Assembly (NCBI RefSeq): GCF_045679555.1
Contig: NC_092093.1
Span: 62,574,365-62,638,364 of the forward strand
Direction: 5' to 3'
DNA from: Salvelinus alpinus
Taxonomy: Eukaryota; Chordata; Actinopteri; Salmoniformes; Salmonidae
Length of the DNA stretch: 64,000 nucleotides
Position 1 is the first letter of the stretch; each line of letters begins with the position of its first letter. Shown in pieces: positions 38,520 to 49,034 of the stretch. The notes beneath the pieces were generated by a model. It was not told where the DNA came from. It did no database searches and saw only the letters and a program-made list of their open reading frames with translations. Position numbers and translations under genes: made by a program.

Positions 38520-41500
38520 ACAATAAGTGCCATGGGATCTTTAGTGACCACAGAGAGTCAGGACACCTGTTTAACGTCCCATACAAAAGACAGCACCCTA
38601 CACAGGACAATCATCTTTTCAATCTTTTTTTTTTTTAGACCAGAGGAAAGGGTGCCTCCTACTGGCCCTCCAATACCACTTCCAGCAGCATCTGCTCTCT
38701 CATCCAGGGACTGACCAGGACCAACACTGCTTAGCTTCAGAAGCAAGCTAGCCATGGGATGCAGAGTGGTATGCTGCTGGCAAATGCTACACAGACATGT
38801 TAATGTTACAAAAGCTACTGAATGCAGTCCTTGTCCTTCAGACTCCAGACTGTATGGGGCTGTGGCTGACCTTGATCAATTACCAGGGTAGCTTAACCTT
38901 ACTGCACAATTAGAGTACATTTAGGCCCATAATATGTTTCTGTGGTATTGCCCAACATCAGACTCTTACATAACAGTATTTGGAATACAACAAAGGCAAC
39001 AGCTCAGTATATCTGTTGACAGCTGTGGTGTAGCTCTCATCAGTTAGAACAGTGTCAGTGTGAACTTATAGGTTAGGGTTGTTCTGTGGTTACTCTGGGC
39101 AACTGGTGTCCTCAGCCTCCTTCCTGTTTGTTTATTAGATGTTATACCCCTGGCACAATGTGATACCATGAAGGAAGTGTTGCCCAGCAACAAGACATTT
39201 CCATGGACAGATTTAAGTTTGCACAACTACTCTCTGGTGGCACAGTTTTGCATTAGAGAAGGACAAGCTGTGTCCAGTATTACAGCACAGTTTCACATTA
39301 GAGAAGGACAAGCTGTGTCCAGTATTACAGCACAGTTTCACATTAGAGAAGGACAAGCTGTGTCCAGTATTACAACACAGTTTCACATTAGAGAAGGACC
39401 AGCTGTGTCCAGTATTACAGCACAGTTTCACATTAGAGAAGGACAAGCTGTGTCCAGTATTACAGCACGTTTTCACATTAGAGAAGGACAAGCTGTGTCC
39501 AGCATTACAGCACAGTTTCACATTAGAAAAGGACCAGCTTTGTCCAGTATTACAGCACAGTTTCACATTAGAGAAGGACAAGCTGTGTCCAGTATTACAG
39601 CACAGTTTCACATTAGAAAAGGACAAGCTGTGTCCAGTATTACAGCACAGTTTCACATTAGAGAAGGACAAGCTGTGTCCAGTATTACAGCACAGTTTCA
39701 CATTAGAGAAGGACAAGCTGTGTCCAGTATTACAGCACAGTTTCACATTAGAGAAGGACAAGCTGTGTCCAGTATTACAGCACAGTTTCACATTAGAGAA
39801 GGACCAGCTGTGTCCAGTATTACAGCACAGTTTCACATTAGAGAAGGACAAGCTGTGTCCAGTATTACAGCACAGTTTCACATTAGAGAAGGACAAGCTG
39901 TGTCCAGTATTACAGCACAGTTTCACATTAGAGAAGGACCAGCTGTATAACAGCCTTTTGGTGTCTGAGAAGCAGCAAGTCTCTAATAGATTGGAGATAT
40001 GTTTTTTCCTAACATCAACATTTGAGGCAAAAAGTGGACAGTTGTGTGATGGTGGATTTTCTTCAAAAAGGGCAACAGTTGTTTCACTATAACCAATAAA
40101 ACAAGCTTTTACCCTTTTTCAACCTAGGCATAGAGACTGCAACAGCCAGGCATCATTATGTCTGATCTAGCGGGGAACGGGATGCTAGGCTACTCTAATT
40201 ATGGTCAGGAATGTCCTGTTTAATATGAATCTCTGCGCCGTTTCCAGCTGCATGCCACTCACTGAAACTACTGCCAATCCTGCTTCACTATGAATTACTC
40301 TGTGCCTGCTCTATCCATTGACATCTGATTCAGTTTTAAATTGGGCGGTTAATTGTAGTGGGGTATCGGCGGGTTGGTGCTGTATGTGACTCAGTTGTGG
40401 CATGAATAATGTACTGTTCCTGTTTTTGTATTTTTCTGTTTTAATGATGTCAGTTATGTTGATTTAATGAAATGTGAAGAGTAATGATTTGATTATAATG
40501 AAGTGATATGAGTAAGCTTAGATTTATGTAGTCGTTTTTCTGAACAGTTATCTGCCCCCTCTCCCCTCCCTATGTCTCTCTTTCCTCTACCTCCCTCTCT
40601 CTCTCTTTCTCCTTTTCAGTGAGTCTGACGATGAAGATCTACACTCCACAGATCCTGAGGGTAAGGACAAGAGCAAAGACAAGAAGATACTGTGCAAAGT
40701 CAAATGGTCTCGCGACGAGGTGGGTCAATGTAGATAGAATATTATTTATTTTGTAAATGTGTGCTGTGTTGTTCAACACTGTTGGTTTATAATTTAATTG
40801 ACTGGTGCAATTTGCTGCTATTGTATTGCATGATATGTAGGAAGCCCTATAGTTCCCCCTACTAAAGGGAAGTGTGTAGGGCGTTTACTTTTCTGAAGCA
40901 CTGGAGATACAGGGAGTGTCTCAGGAAGGTTGGCTCCTCACCCCCCCCCCCCCTCTCTCTCTCCCTCCCTCTCTCTCTCGCCCTCCCTCTCTCTCTCTAT
41001 CTCTCTTCTTTCTGCAGGATGAGAGGCTGAAGAAGTTAGTGGAGCAGCATGGAACAGACTCCTGGAAATTAGTAGCTAATAATTTCACAGTAAGTGGTAC
41101 AACTGTGACACACTGTTAGAACATGGTGTTAAAGTACAGAGCCTTCTGTAAACACACAGTAACCCACATAAAAACTACACTGAGTGGACAAAACATGACC
41201 TGTTCTTTCCATGACAGACTGACCAGGTGAATCCAAGGGAAAGCTATGATCCCTTATTGATGTCACCTGTAAATCCACTTCAATCAGTGTAGATGAAGGA
41301 GAGGAGACAGGTTGAAGAAGGATTGTGTATGTGACATTCAGAAGGCGAATGGGCAAGACAAAATATTTTCAGTTTCTTTGAACAGGGCATGGTAGTAGGG
41401 GCCAGGCGCACATGTTTGTGTCAAGAACTGCAACGCTGCTGGGTTTTTCACCCTCAACAGTTTCCCGTGTGTATTAAGAATGGTCCACCACCCAAAGGAC

Positions 41501-42752
41501 ATCCAGTCGACTTGACGCAACTGTGGGAAGCATTGGAGTCAACATGGACCAGCATCCCTGTGGAACGCTCTAGACATCTTGTAAAGTCCATGGCTGACGA
41601 ATTGAGGCTGTTCTGAGGGAAAATGGCGGGGATGCAACTCAATATTAGGAAGGCGTTCCTAATGTTTTGTACAATCAAGTACGTTATCTGGATAAGAAAG
41701 GTGATAAGACAGGTCACAGGTGTTGTGTAAGGAAGGGGTTATTAGCCAGTGTGTGAATAGCTGTAATAACACATGGTGTGTGGGGGGTGGGGGGGGGGGG
41801 GTGTTACTGAGGTGTCATGCTCTGCTTTGTGTCTGTCTGTCACAGGGGAGGACAGATGGCCAGTGTCAGCACCGCTGGCAGAAAGTGCTCAACCCAGAGC
41901 TGGTGAAAGGACCCTGGACAAAAGAGGAGGATCAGAAGGTAAGTGGAGATGGGAGTTACCCCAACCTGGCATGAGTGAGGGGGGAGTAGAGGGAGGAGGG
42001 GAAGAGGTAGAAAAGGAAGGTAGAGGGCTTTATTGGTGCAGGTCATTGATAATACAAACAAGCTGCAGTATAAACATAACAGACCTTTCTCTTGTAATCT
42101 GAAACACTGAAAGTAACATACAGTATACACGTTCCTCTCCTGCGCTGTGTCCCCGTTGGCAGCCCCTGCAGTAGTTTTCATTGACTGTGCAAACACCCCA
42201 CTACCTCATGCTTTAAAACAAACAGCCTCTCCCTGGTCCTGAGACCCTCCTCAGCCAGGCTGTAGGCTCATATCTCTCATAGTTGGAAGGTGAACAATGC
42301 ATTCCTTAAATAAAACTACATGATGCCTTGCCTGCTGGAATGTCAAGAATGGGGTCTTGCTCCTCCAACATCTAGGCTTCACAACACATGCAAGTGATAG
42401 GATTGTTCTGGCTTGTCCTTAGTGACATGCCAGAAGTAAGATATGCAGGAAGATAATAGCGCTGGCTAGTGTGGGACTGCTGAGAGATGACATCACACGT
42501 TTGGCTCCATGGTAGAAGTGTTATGGCAACGAGTTCTACTTCTGCTTCATTCTGGACATTCTCTCCGACGTTGCCAATGATGATGTGGCAGCTCTGTTTG
42601 TGAAGTAATGGGCTGTAGTGGAGTTTCATAAATGGCCTATATCCCTCCAGTCATAGATGAAATATTAAACAGTATGGATATTATTAGAGGTCCAGAGGAA
42701 TGCCTGTCTGGATTGCATTGTTAGAAGTCACTTACAATTCCCTGTCTTTGTT

Positions 42753-42783
<31 letters not shown>

Positions 42784-45700
42784 AGGTGATCGACCTGGTG
42801 CACAAATATGGCCCCAAGCGCTGGTCGGTGATCGCTAAGCACCTGCAGGGACGCATTGGAAAGCAATGCCGTGAGCGCTGGCACAACCACCTGAACCCTG
42901 AGGTAAAGAAGTCCTCCTGGACCCAGGAAGAGGACTGCATCATCTACCAGGCCCACAAACGCCTGGGCAACCGCTGGGCTGAGATCTCCAAGCTGCTGCC
43001 TGGAAGGTAACATAATGATATACTGTTCAGTTCTATGCCTGAGGTAGTGGGCGGTTGCAACTCAATAGAGTAAAATGGATTCCCTTCTTCTCCTTGTCTG
43101 ATCTCCTTCAATACGGTGATGGCTCCAACTGGTGGTGCCATATTGCTTACAGCTACATTATTGGTAAAGGGGCTGGGCACAAGGTTTGTTCAGACCAGTC
43201 TAAAATGTCATGTCACGCTTATAGGACGGACAATTCCATTAAGAACCACTGGAACTCTACCATGAGGAGGAAGGTAGAGCATGAGGGGTATCTTCAGGAG
43301 GGCTGCAGGGGATTCGGCTCCGACCATGGGGGGGTGAAGAGAAGTCACCACAGACCCTGTGTCCCCCAACCAGACACCCCCCACCACGGGCACAGCCCTC
43401 TGGGCATGGAAGGACCAACACAGGTGAGACACTGGTCTCTCAGTTCAGATCCTTTGCATAGGTTTGTCTTGATCATTCGGTTTGTTTGAGTTTTGAAGGC
43501 TTGTTGTTGATGGGTCTGTCCTGTGCTTTGTAGCTCGGGGGTTACCCTTATAGCCCTCACTGTGGCCAACTGATGGACAGCCTCCAAGACTCCCCCAGCT
43601 ACTTATCGGTGAGTGACCTGTCCCTTACAACTGACCCAGAGTCAGGTGTGTTGTTTCCTCAAAATGTGCTACATTTGGACTGAAGAAAGGGCATCTGATC
43701 CTAAATCAGTAGACAAGTCGTCCAATCCTGTCCACTTTCCCCATCATATACTTTCCCACTCTACTACCTTCAGTCTGTACTTTTTATTAATCAGTCTCTC
43801 AATCAAACAACTGAACGATCTGCCTGAATCCTTGCTTCTTCTGTCTTTTAACAAATGTGTGGATTGGTGTTAATCGGAATAAGCCTTTGAGTCTGACTTG
43901 AGTAATTTGCGAGTACATTTGTTGTCTCCTTCCTTCCCTGCATCCCTCCGTCCTGTCCTCCTCTCCTTCCCGTGTGTGTTTATTCCAGCCGTCCCGCCAT
44001 GACGACCCAGACAAAGAGCAGAGAATTAAGGAGCTTGAGCTTCTGCTTATGTCAGCAGAGACCGAGGTCCGGAGACAGGCCCAGTGCCGAGGCCCATGTG
44101 TAAGGACACACTCTCTGTGTGTGAGCTCCTAGTTGTACTGTAGTGTTGTCGTAGTAGCCTACCCATCTCACCCCTCTCCCCACATTCCCGTTAGTTGTGC
44201 TTCCTAGTTCTACCCCTTCCACCCCCATTTTCAGTGCTTCCTGCCATCCCGCCATGCGGCCGCCAACATAAACCTCTACCCTCCCTCCCTCCAGCCTCCT
44301 ATCCGCTCCTCACAGCAGTAGTGCACGGTGTGTCACTTCAGCCAGCAGTTTGGTTTGGAACCAAACATGTCTTTTATTATTTATTTTTTTCAACTCTTTT
44401 TTTTTCACTCACTTTTTTTTACCCCAAATTTGCTTCTCAACCGGAATCCCTTCTAAGACCAGCCTTGACTATTCCTTTCTTCATTTATCTATTCACTCCA
44501 TCCATTTTATCTGATTTTCACCTGCATTGAAGATCAAACTATTATGATGATGTCAGTGGTTCAGATGTTATCTGATAGATCTCTTAGTGCAGTGCAACCC
44601 ATGCTTACCACGGACTATTGTCACCCCACTTGTACAGTATGTGTCCTGCCCTATACTCTCCCTTCTTTCTCTCACACCATGCCAACATCTCACACCATGC
44701 CAACATCTCACGCCATGCCAACATCTGGCTTTCACTAGGGGCCTAAAGAGTTCACATGAAGTTTGAAGTTTAAAAGTGAGGGGTTAAATTTGGCTGTTGG
44801 GAGATAAGGTTTGGGGTATACATTTGGGTTTAGATTGCTTTCCCCTTGTCAGCTCAACTTCCATTGAAACTCCAACCCTGACCTGTACAGTAGCCCTGGT
44901 TGATCCTGCCACCACAATCACCTCCACCCTAACCCAGGTTTCTTCTCCCCTAGAATGTGGAGCGTTACTCCAGCTGGGCAGACGGCGTGTCAGACGACAC
45001 CATGACCACCAGCAGCAGCAGTCTGGAGGATCAGGCTGAGGGAGGCTGGAGGGGGGTAAAGGAGGGCCGGGGCCCCTCGATGGAGCTGGCTGAGGAGGGC
45101 TGGAGGGGCCCAGAGGAGGGCCGAGGGCTCCAGGTCCAGCACCACGTCTCCCCCAGTAAGTTCCTGTCTGTGGAGGCTAATTCCGTGCTCTCCACCTTGC
45201 AGACCATCCCAGAGTTCGCAGAGTCCATGGAGCTCATCGACTCGGTGAGTGTGTGTAGATGTGCATTTGGTGGCAGTGTGTGTTTACATATACCAGACCC
45301 AGAGTATGGATGTATTAAGAATCCATTGTAGATGTGTCTGGCTCTACAGGACCCTATGACGTGGAGCGAGGCGTCCAGCTTCGACATGTCTGAGGCGACT
45401 ACCCCCCCGAAACAAACACAAGGGGGCTACGCACCCCAGGGGAGGACCACAGAGGGGATGAGGTACGCAGTTGACCACCCCAATGGCATCTCCACCAAGC
45501 ACTGTGCCACCATGGGTCAGGGGAAGGTCCCCCCCCACACCCCGAATAACGTGCCCAGATCGAGTTTGCCTACCCTGGGGAGGAGGAAGAGGGGGGACCA
45601 GTCCCCTGATAGGAGTTGCCCATCCTTCTTAGACTCACCCAGCACCAACTCGCCCAAGAACACCCCCACGAAAGCACTGCCCTTCTCCCCCTCCCAGGTA

Positions 45701-48700
45701 AGACTGATGCTAGAAATGAGATCAAGCTAAAGAATGATGGCGCAATGCATCTGGTTCTGGCAGTATAGTATGTTAAAGACGCTTACTTTACACTCCCACT
45801 TTCTTCTACATCTCCATTCTCTAACTGTTGTGATCATATCTTTCTCCAGTTCTTCAACACATCAGGAGGAGAGCATCTGAGCCTGGACAACCCAGCTCTG
45901 ACCTCCACCCCAGTCTGTGACCAGAAGTGTCTCCTCAACACACCCTTCCAGAGGGAGACCACGCCCAAACACCAGAAAGAGAATGTGGGGTAGGCTACAG
46001 GTTCCTCCATATTTTCAAAATTGATTTTAATTGGCTATATTATATGTGTGTTGATGGATTGATCTCTTTATTTTGGCAGGTGTTGTAAGAATTTCTCTCT
46101 TTGTCTCACTCAGTTTCAGGACCCCTAAAATCCGTAAGTCCATCATGGTTCCAACTCCCAGAACTCCTACTCCGTTTAAGAATGCCCTGGCCGCCCAGGA
46201 GAAGATGCATGGGCCACTAAAGATGGTGGTAAGTGTCAGTGTGAAGTTGGTCTTTCTGTGCACTGTAGTCTAAGTATTTATAATTGAATGTGTGTGCTTA
46301 AGAGTGTAAGTACTTTGTGACAGTGCTCGTATTAATGTAAGTGTGTGTGTATATTTCAGCCCCAGTCCCTGGCCTTTCTGGAGGAAGACCTCAGGGAGGT
46401 GCTGAAGCAGGAGGTTGGATCAGACATCTTCACCAGGGAACTACAACCACATTTCAGGACATGGAAACATGATGTAAGTGTTTTTTACAGAACTGTAGTT
46501 GTTAGTGCTGGCTGTCTTTATTGGTATCCAGTCTAGAGGTCGACCGATTATTGGTATCCAGTCTAGAGGCATGGCCGATTAATTAGGACCGATTTCAAGT
46601 TTTCATAACAATCGGTAATCGGCCTTTTTGGACGCCGGTTATGGCCGATTACATTGCAATCCACGAGGAGACTGCGTGGCAGGCTGACCACCTTTTACGC
46701 GAGTGCAGCATCAGAAGGACCTGGTGGCTGTAAGGAGCCAAGGTAAGTTGCTAGCTAGCATTAAACTTATCTTATAAAAAACAATCAATCTTAACATAAT
46801 AACTAGTTAACTGTGAATTCATGGATGATGATATTAGTAGGTTAACTAGCTTGTCCTGTGTTGCATATAATCAATGCGGTGCCTGTTAATTTATCATCGA
46901 ATCACAGCCTACTTCAACTTCGCCAAACGGGTGATGATTTAACAAAAGCGCATTGCCGAAAAAAGCACAATCTTTGCACAAATGTACCTAACCATAAACA
47001 TCAATGCCTTTCTTAAAATCAATACACAGAAGTATATATTTTTTAACCTGCATATGTAGTTAAAATAAATTCATGTTAGCAGGCAATATTAACTAGGGAA
47101 ATTGTGTCACTTCTCTTGCGTTCAGTGCAAGCAGAGTCAGGGTATATGCAGCAGTTTGGGCCACCTGGCTCGTTGCGAACTGTGAACTAATTTGCCAGAA
47201 TTCTACATAATTATGACATAACATTGAAGGTTGTGCAATGTAACAACAATATTTAGACTTATGGATGCCACCCGTTCGATAAAATACGGAACGGTTCTGT
47301 ATTTCACTGAAAGAATAAACGTTTTGTTTTCGAAATGATAGTTTACGTATTTGACCATATTAATGACCTAAGGCTTGTATTTCTGTGTGTTATTATATTA
47401 TAATTAAGTCTATGATTTGATAGAGCAGTCTGACTGAGCGGTGGTAGGCAGCAGCAGGCTCGTAAGCATTCATTCAAACAGCACTTTACCGCATTTGCCA
47501 GCAGCTCTTCGCTATGCTTCAAGCATTGCGCTGTTTATGACTTCAACTCCCGAGACTAGGCTGGTAATACGAAAGTGCATATAAGAACATCCAATAGTCA
47601 AAGGTATATGAAATACAAATGGTATAGAGAGAAATAGTTGACGCATCATAATTCCTATAATAACTACAACCTAAAACTTCTTAAAAGGGGATATTGAACC
47701 ACCAGCTTTCATATGTTCTGAGCAAGGACCTTAAACGTTAGCTTTTCTACATGGCACATAGTGCACTTTTACTTTCTTCTCCAACACAGTGTTTTTGCAT
47801 TATTTAAACCAAATTGAACATGTTTCATTATTTATTTGAGACTAAATAGATTTTATTTATGTATTATATTAAGTTAAAATAAAAGTGTTAATTGGGCGGC
47901 AGGTAGCCTAGTGGTTAGAGCGTTGGACTAGTAACCGAAAGGTTGCAAGATCGCATCCCAGAGCTGACAAGGTAAAAATCTGTTGTTCTGCCACTGAACA
48001 AGGCAGTTAACCCACTGTTCCTAGGCCATCATTGAAAATAAGAATTTGTTCTTAACTAGTTAAATAAAGGTAAAAAATCAAACAAAATTCAGTATTGTTG
48101 TAATTGTCATTATTACAAATATATAAAAATTGGCCGATTTTTATTTATTTATTTTTAATCGGTATCTGCTTTTTTTGGTCCTCCAATAATTGAAAAATCA
48201 AAATCATAATACCTCTAATCCAGTCTAACCACAACCTTGTCCCTGTTTCCTCCCAGTTGGATGGGCCAGCCAGGAAGGTGCGTAAGTCCCTGGTGCTGGA
48301 CTCCTGGGGGAAAGACTGTCTTAACGTCCAGCTATTCCAAGAACAGCGCAATAATGCACAGGTGTGTTCTGGGAACTAATCAATCAGACTAATCAGTCAA
48401 CCAATGAACCAACCAACTAATCAATCAATTCATCAGTCAACCAACCAACAAATTCATGTCTACCCCTCCTTGCCCCCCTCCAGGTCCCAGAGGATAGTCT
48501 CCTGACCAGCTCCTTACTGATGACCCCCCTCCCTGAGAGAGACAGAGAGGAGCGCCCCTGCACCCCCTCGTCTGGGAGGGAGGGGCCCTGTGCCCCCCTG
48601 CACCACCTATCCAGCCCCTGCAAGAGGAAGAACCCCCCTTCAGTCAGAATGTCCCACCACGATTCACTTAGACAGGTACACTCTTAGGTTTTAATCCTAA

Positions 48701-49034
48701 CTAACCTCACATTATTGCTCCTCAGATGATTTATATAATGATGGAGAGAGGGAAAATATTGTCTGTCCAAATTAGACTGTATGTTGGGTTCAGCTGGCCA
48801 CTTTTTCGTAAAAATGTATTTATTGAGCATCAAGGTCTTGGCTGTCACAAGGGGATAGAAGGGTTGAGAGGTGGGAGAGAATAATCCTCTCTTCTCATGC
48901 AGGTAAAAAGCGAGTGGGAAGCAGTGGTTTATGGGAAGACTGAGGACCAGCGGATCATGACAGAGCAGGCCCGGCAGTACCTGGGTAGTACCTACCCATC
49001 CTCCGCCTGCACCTCGAGGGCCCTCGTCCTCTGA
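35459..49034 (+). CDS. mybl1: MYBL1 (A-Myb) transcription factor
   Basis: A-Myb is a nuclear DNA-binding activator, a master regulator of male meiosis in vertebrates. Exons: 35459-35481, 40620-40719, 41018-41089, 41846-41938, 42786-43006, 43225-43423, 43534-43608, 43989-44099, 44954-45244, 45350-45697, 45850-45989, 46114-46228, 46360-46473, 48257-48361, 48484-48675 and 48903-49034. All are GT-AG, join in frame and give 776 residues (human 752). Three Myb repeats: R1 from Trp37, R2 with [10 protein letters not shown] near 87 and [13 protein letters not shown]3 with SSWTQEED near 140, ending [13 protein letters not shown]-terminal blocks: [11 protein letters not shown] (leucine-rich), [50 protein letters not shown] and [13 protein letters not shown]-Myb rather than B-Myb by R2-R3 sequence and by linkage to SGK3. 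The start is the only ATG before the first donor; N-terminal MAEIKSLS differs from mammals. Confidence 0.95.
37040..37565. repeat. 17-bp minisatellite, about 31 copies
   Basis: The unit CATTCGTTACATAGGTT is repeated head to tail without spacers in MYBL1 intron 1. Units mostly differ at one site (CATTCG or CATTCA), in runs that suggest block duplications. Confidence 0.97.
37797..37925. repeat. (CA)n microsatellite
   Basis: Interrupted CACACACACCTTTATGCC units lead into a pure run of about 40 CA dinucleotides. Confidence 0.97.
38333..38790 (-). mobile_element. 5S-rRNA-derived SINE (SINE3 type)
   Basis: Read on the minus strand, the head ATACCACTCTGCATCCCATG, then CTTCTGAAGCTAAGCAG, GGTCCTGGTCAG and TGGATGAGAGAGC follow the order of 5S rRNA with its internal promoter region. 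GGAAGTGGTATTGGAGGGCC and a long tail follow. This is the architecture of the salmonid 5S SINE (OS-SINE1). It lies in MYBL1 intron 1. Confidence 0.85.
39238..39950. repeat. 45-bp minisatellite, about 16 copies
   Basis: The unit contains CACAGTTTCACATTAGAGAA, GGACAAGCTGTGTCC and AGTATTACAG. Its length is a multiple of three, so 260 codons stay open on one strand (39168-39950) and 237 on the other (39213-39926). Variants include GGACCAGCTG and AGAAAAGGA. It is intronic in MYBL1 and not flanked by splice sites that would use it. Confidence 0.95.
41178..41681. mobile_element. Non-autonomous Tc1-type element (inverse of 9593-10130)
   Basis: It starts CACTGAGTGGACAAAACATG and ends TAATGTTTTGTACAATCAAG, and matches the element at 9593-10130 in opposite orientation (for example CAGGTGAATCCAAGGGAAAG and TGTATTAAGAATGGTCCACC). 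It lies in MYBL1 intron 3. Confidence 0.75.
46534..48217. mobile_element. 1.7-kb hAT-type element, copy B
   Basis: It begins TAGAGGTCGACCGATTA and ends in ACCTCTA, flanked by an exact 8-bp duplication ATCCAGTC (46526-46533 and 48218-48225). It is colinear with 26873-28631 over most of its length but has an HpaI SINE at a different place. A 30-bp tandem duplication of the left end (TTGGTATCCAGTCTAGAGG twice, from 46521 and 46551) is present. It lies in MYBL1 intron 13. Confidence 0.88.
47892..48076 (+). mobile_element. HpaI-type SINE
   Basis: GGGCGGCAGGTAGCCTAGTG with GTTAGAGCGTTGGACTAGTA is a full tRNA-like head. The body GAGCTGACAAGGTAAAAATC and tail CTAGTTAAATAAAGGTAAAA complete it. It is nested in hAT-type copy B. 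Confidence 0.92.

Noticed and set aside
39168-39950. 260-residue reading frame as a protein-coding gene
   Set aside because: It is made entirely of the 45-bp repeat, is equally open on the other strand, and has no splice or promoter context.
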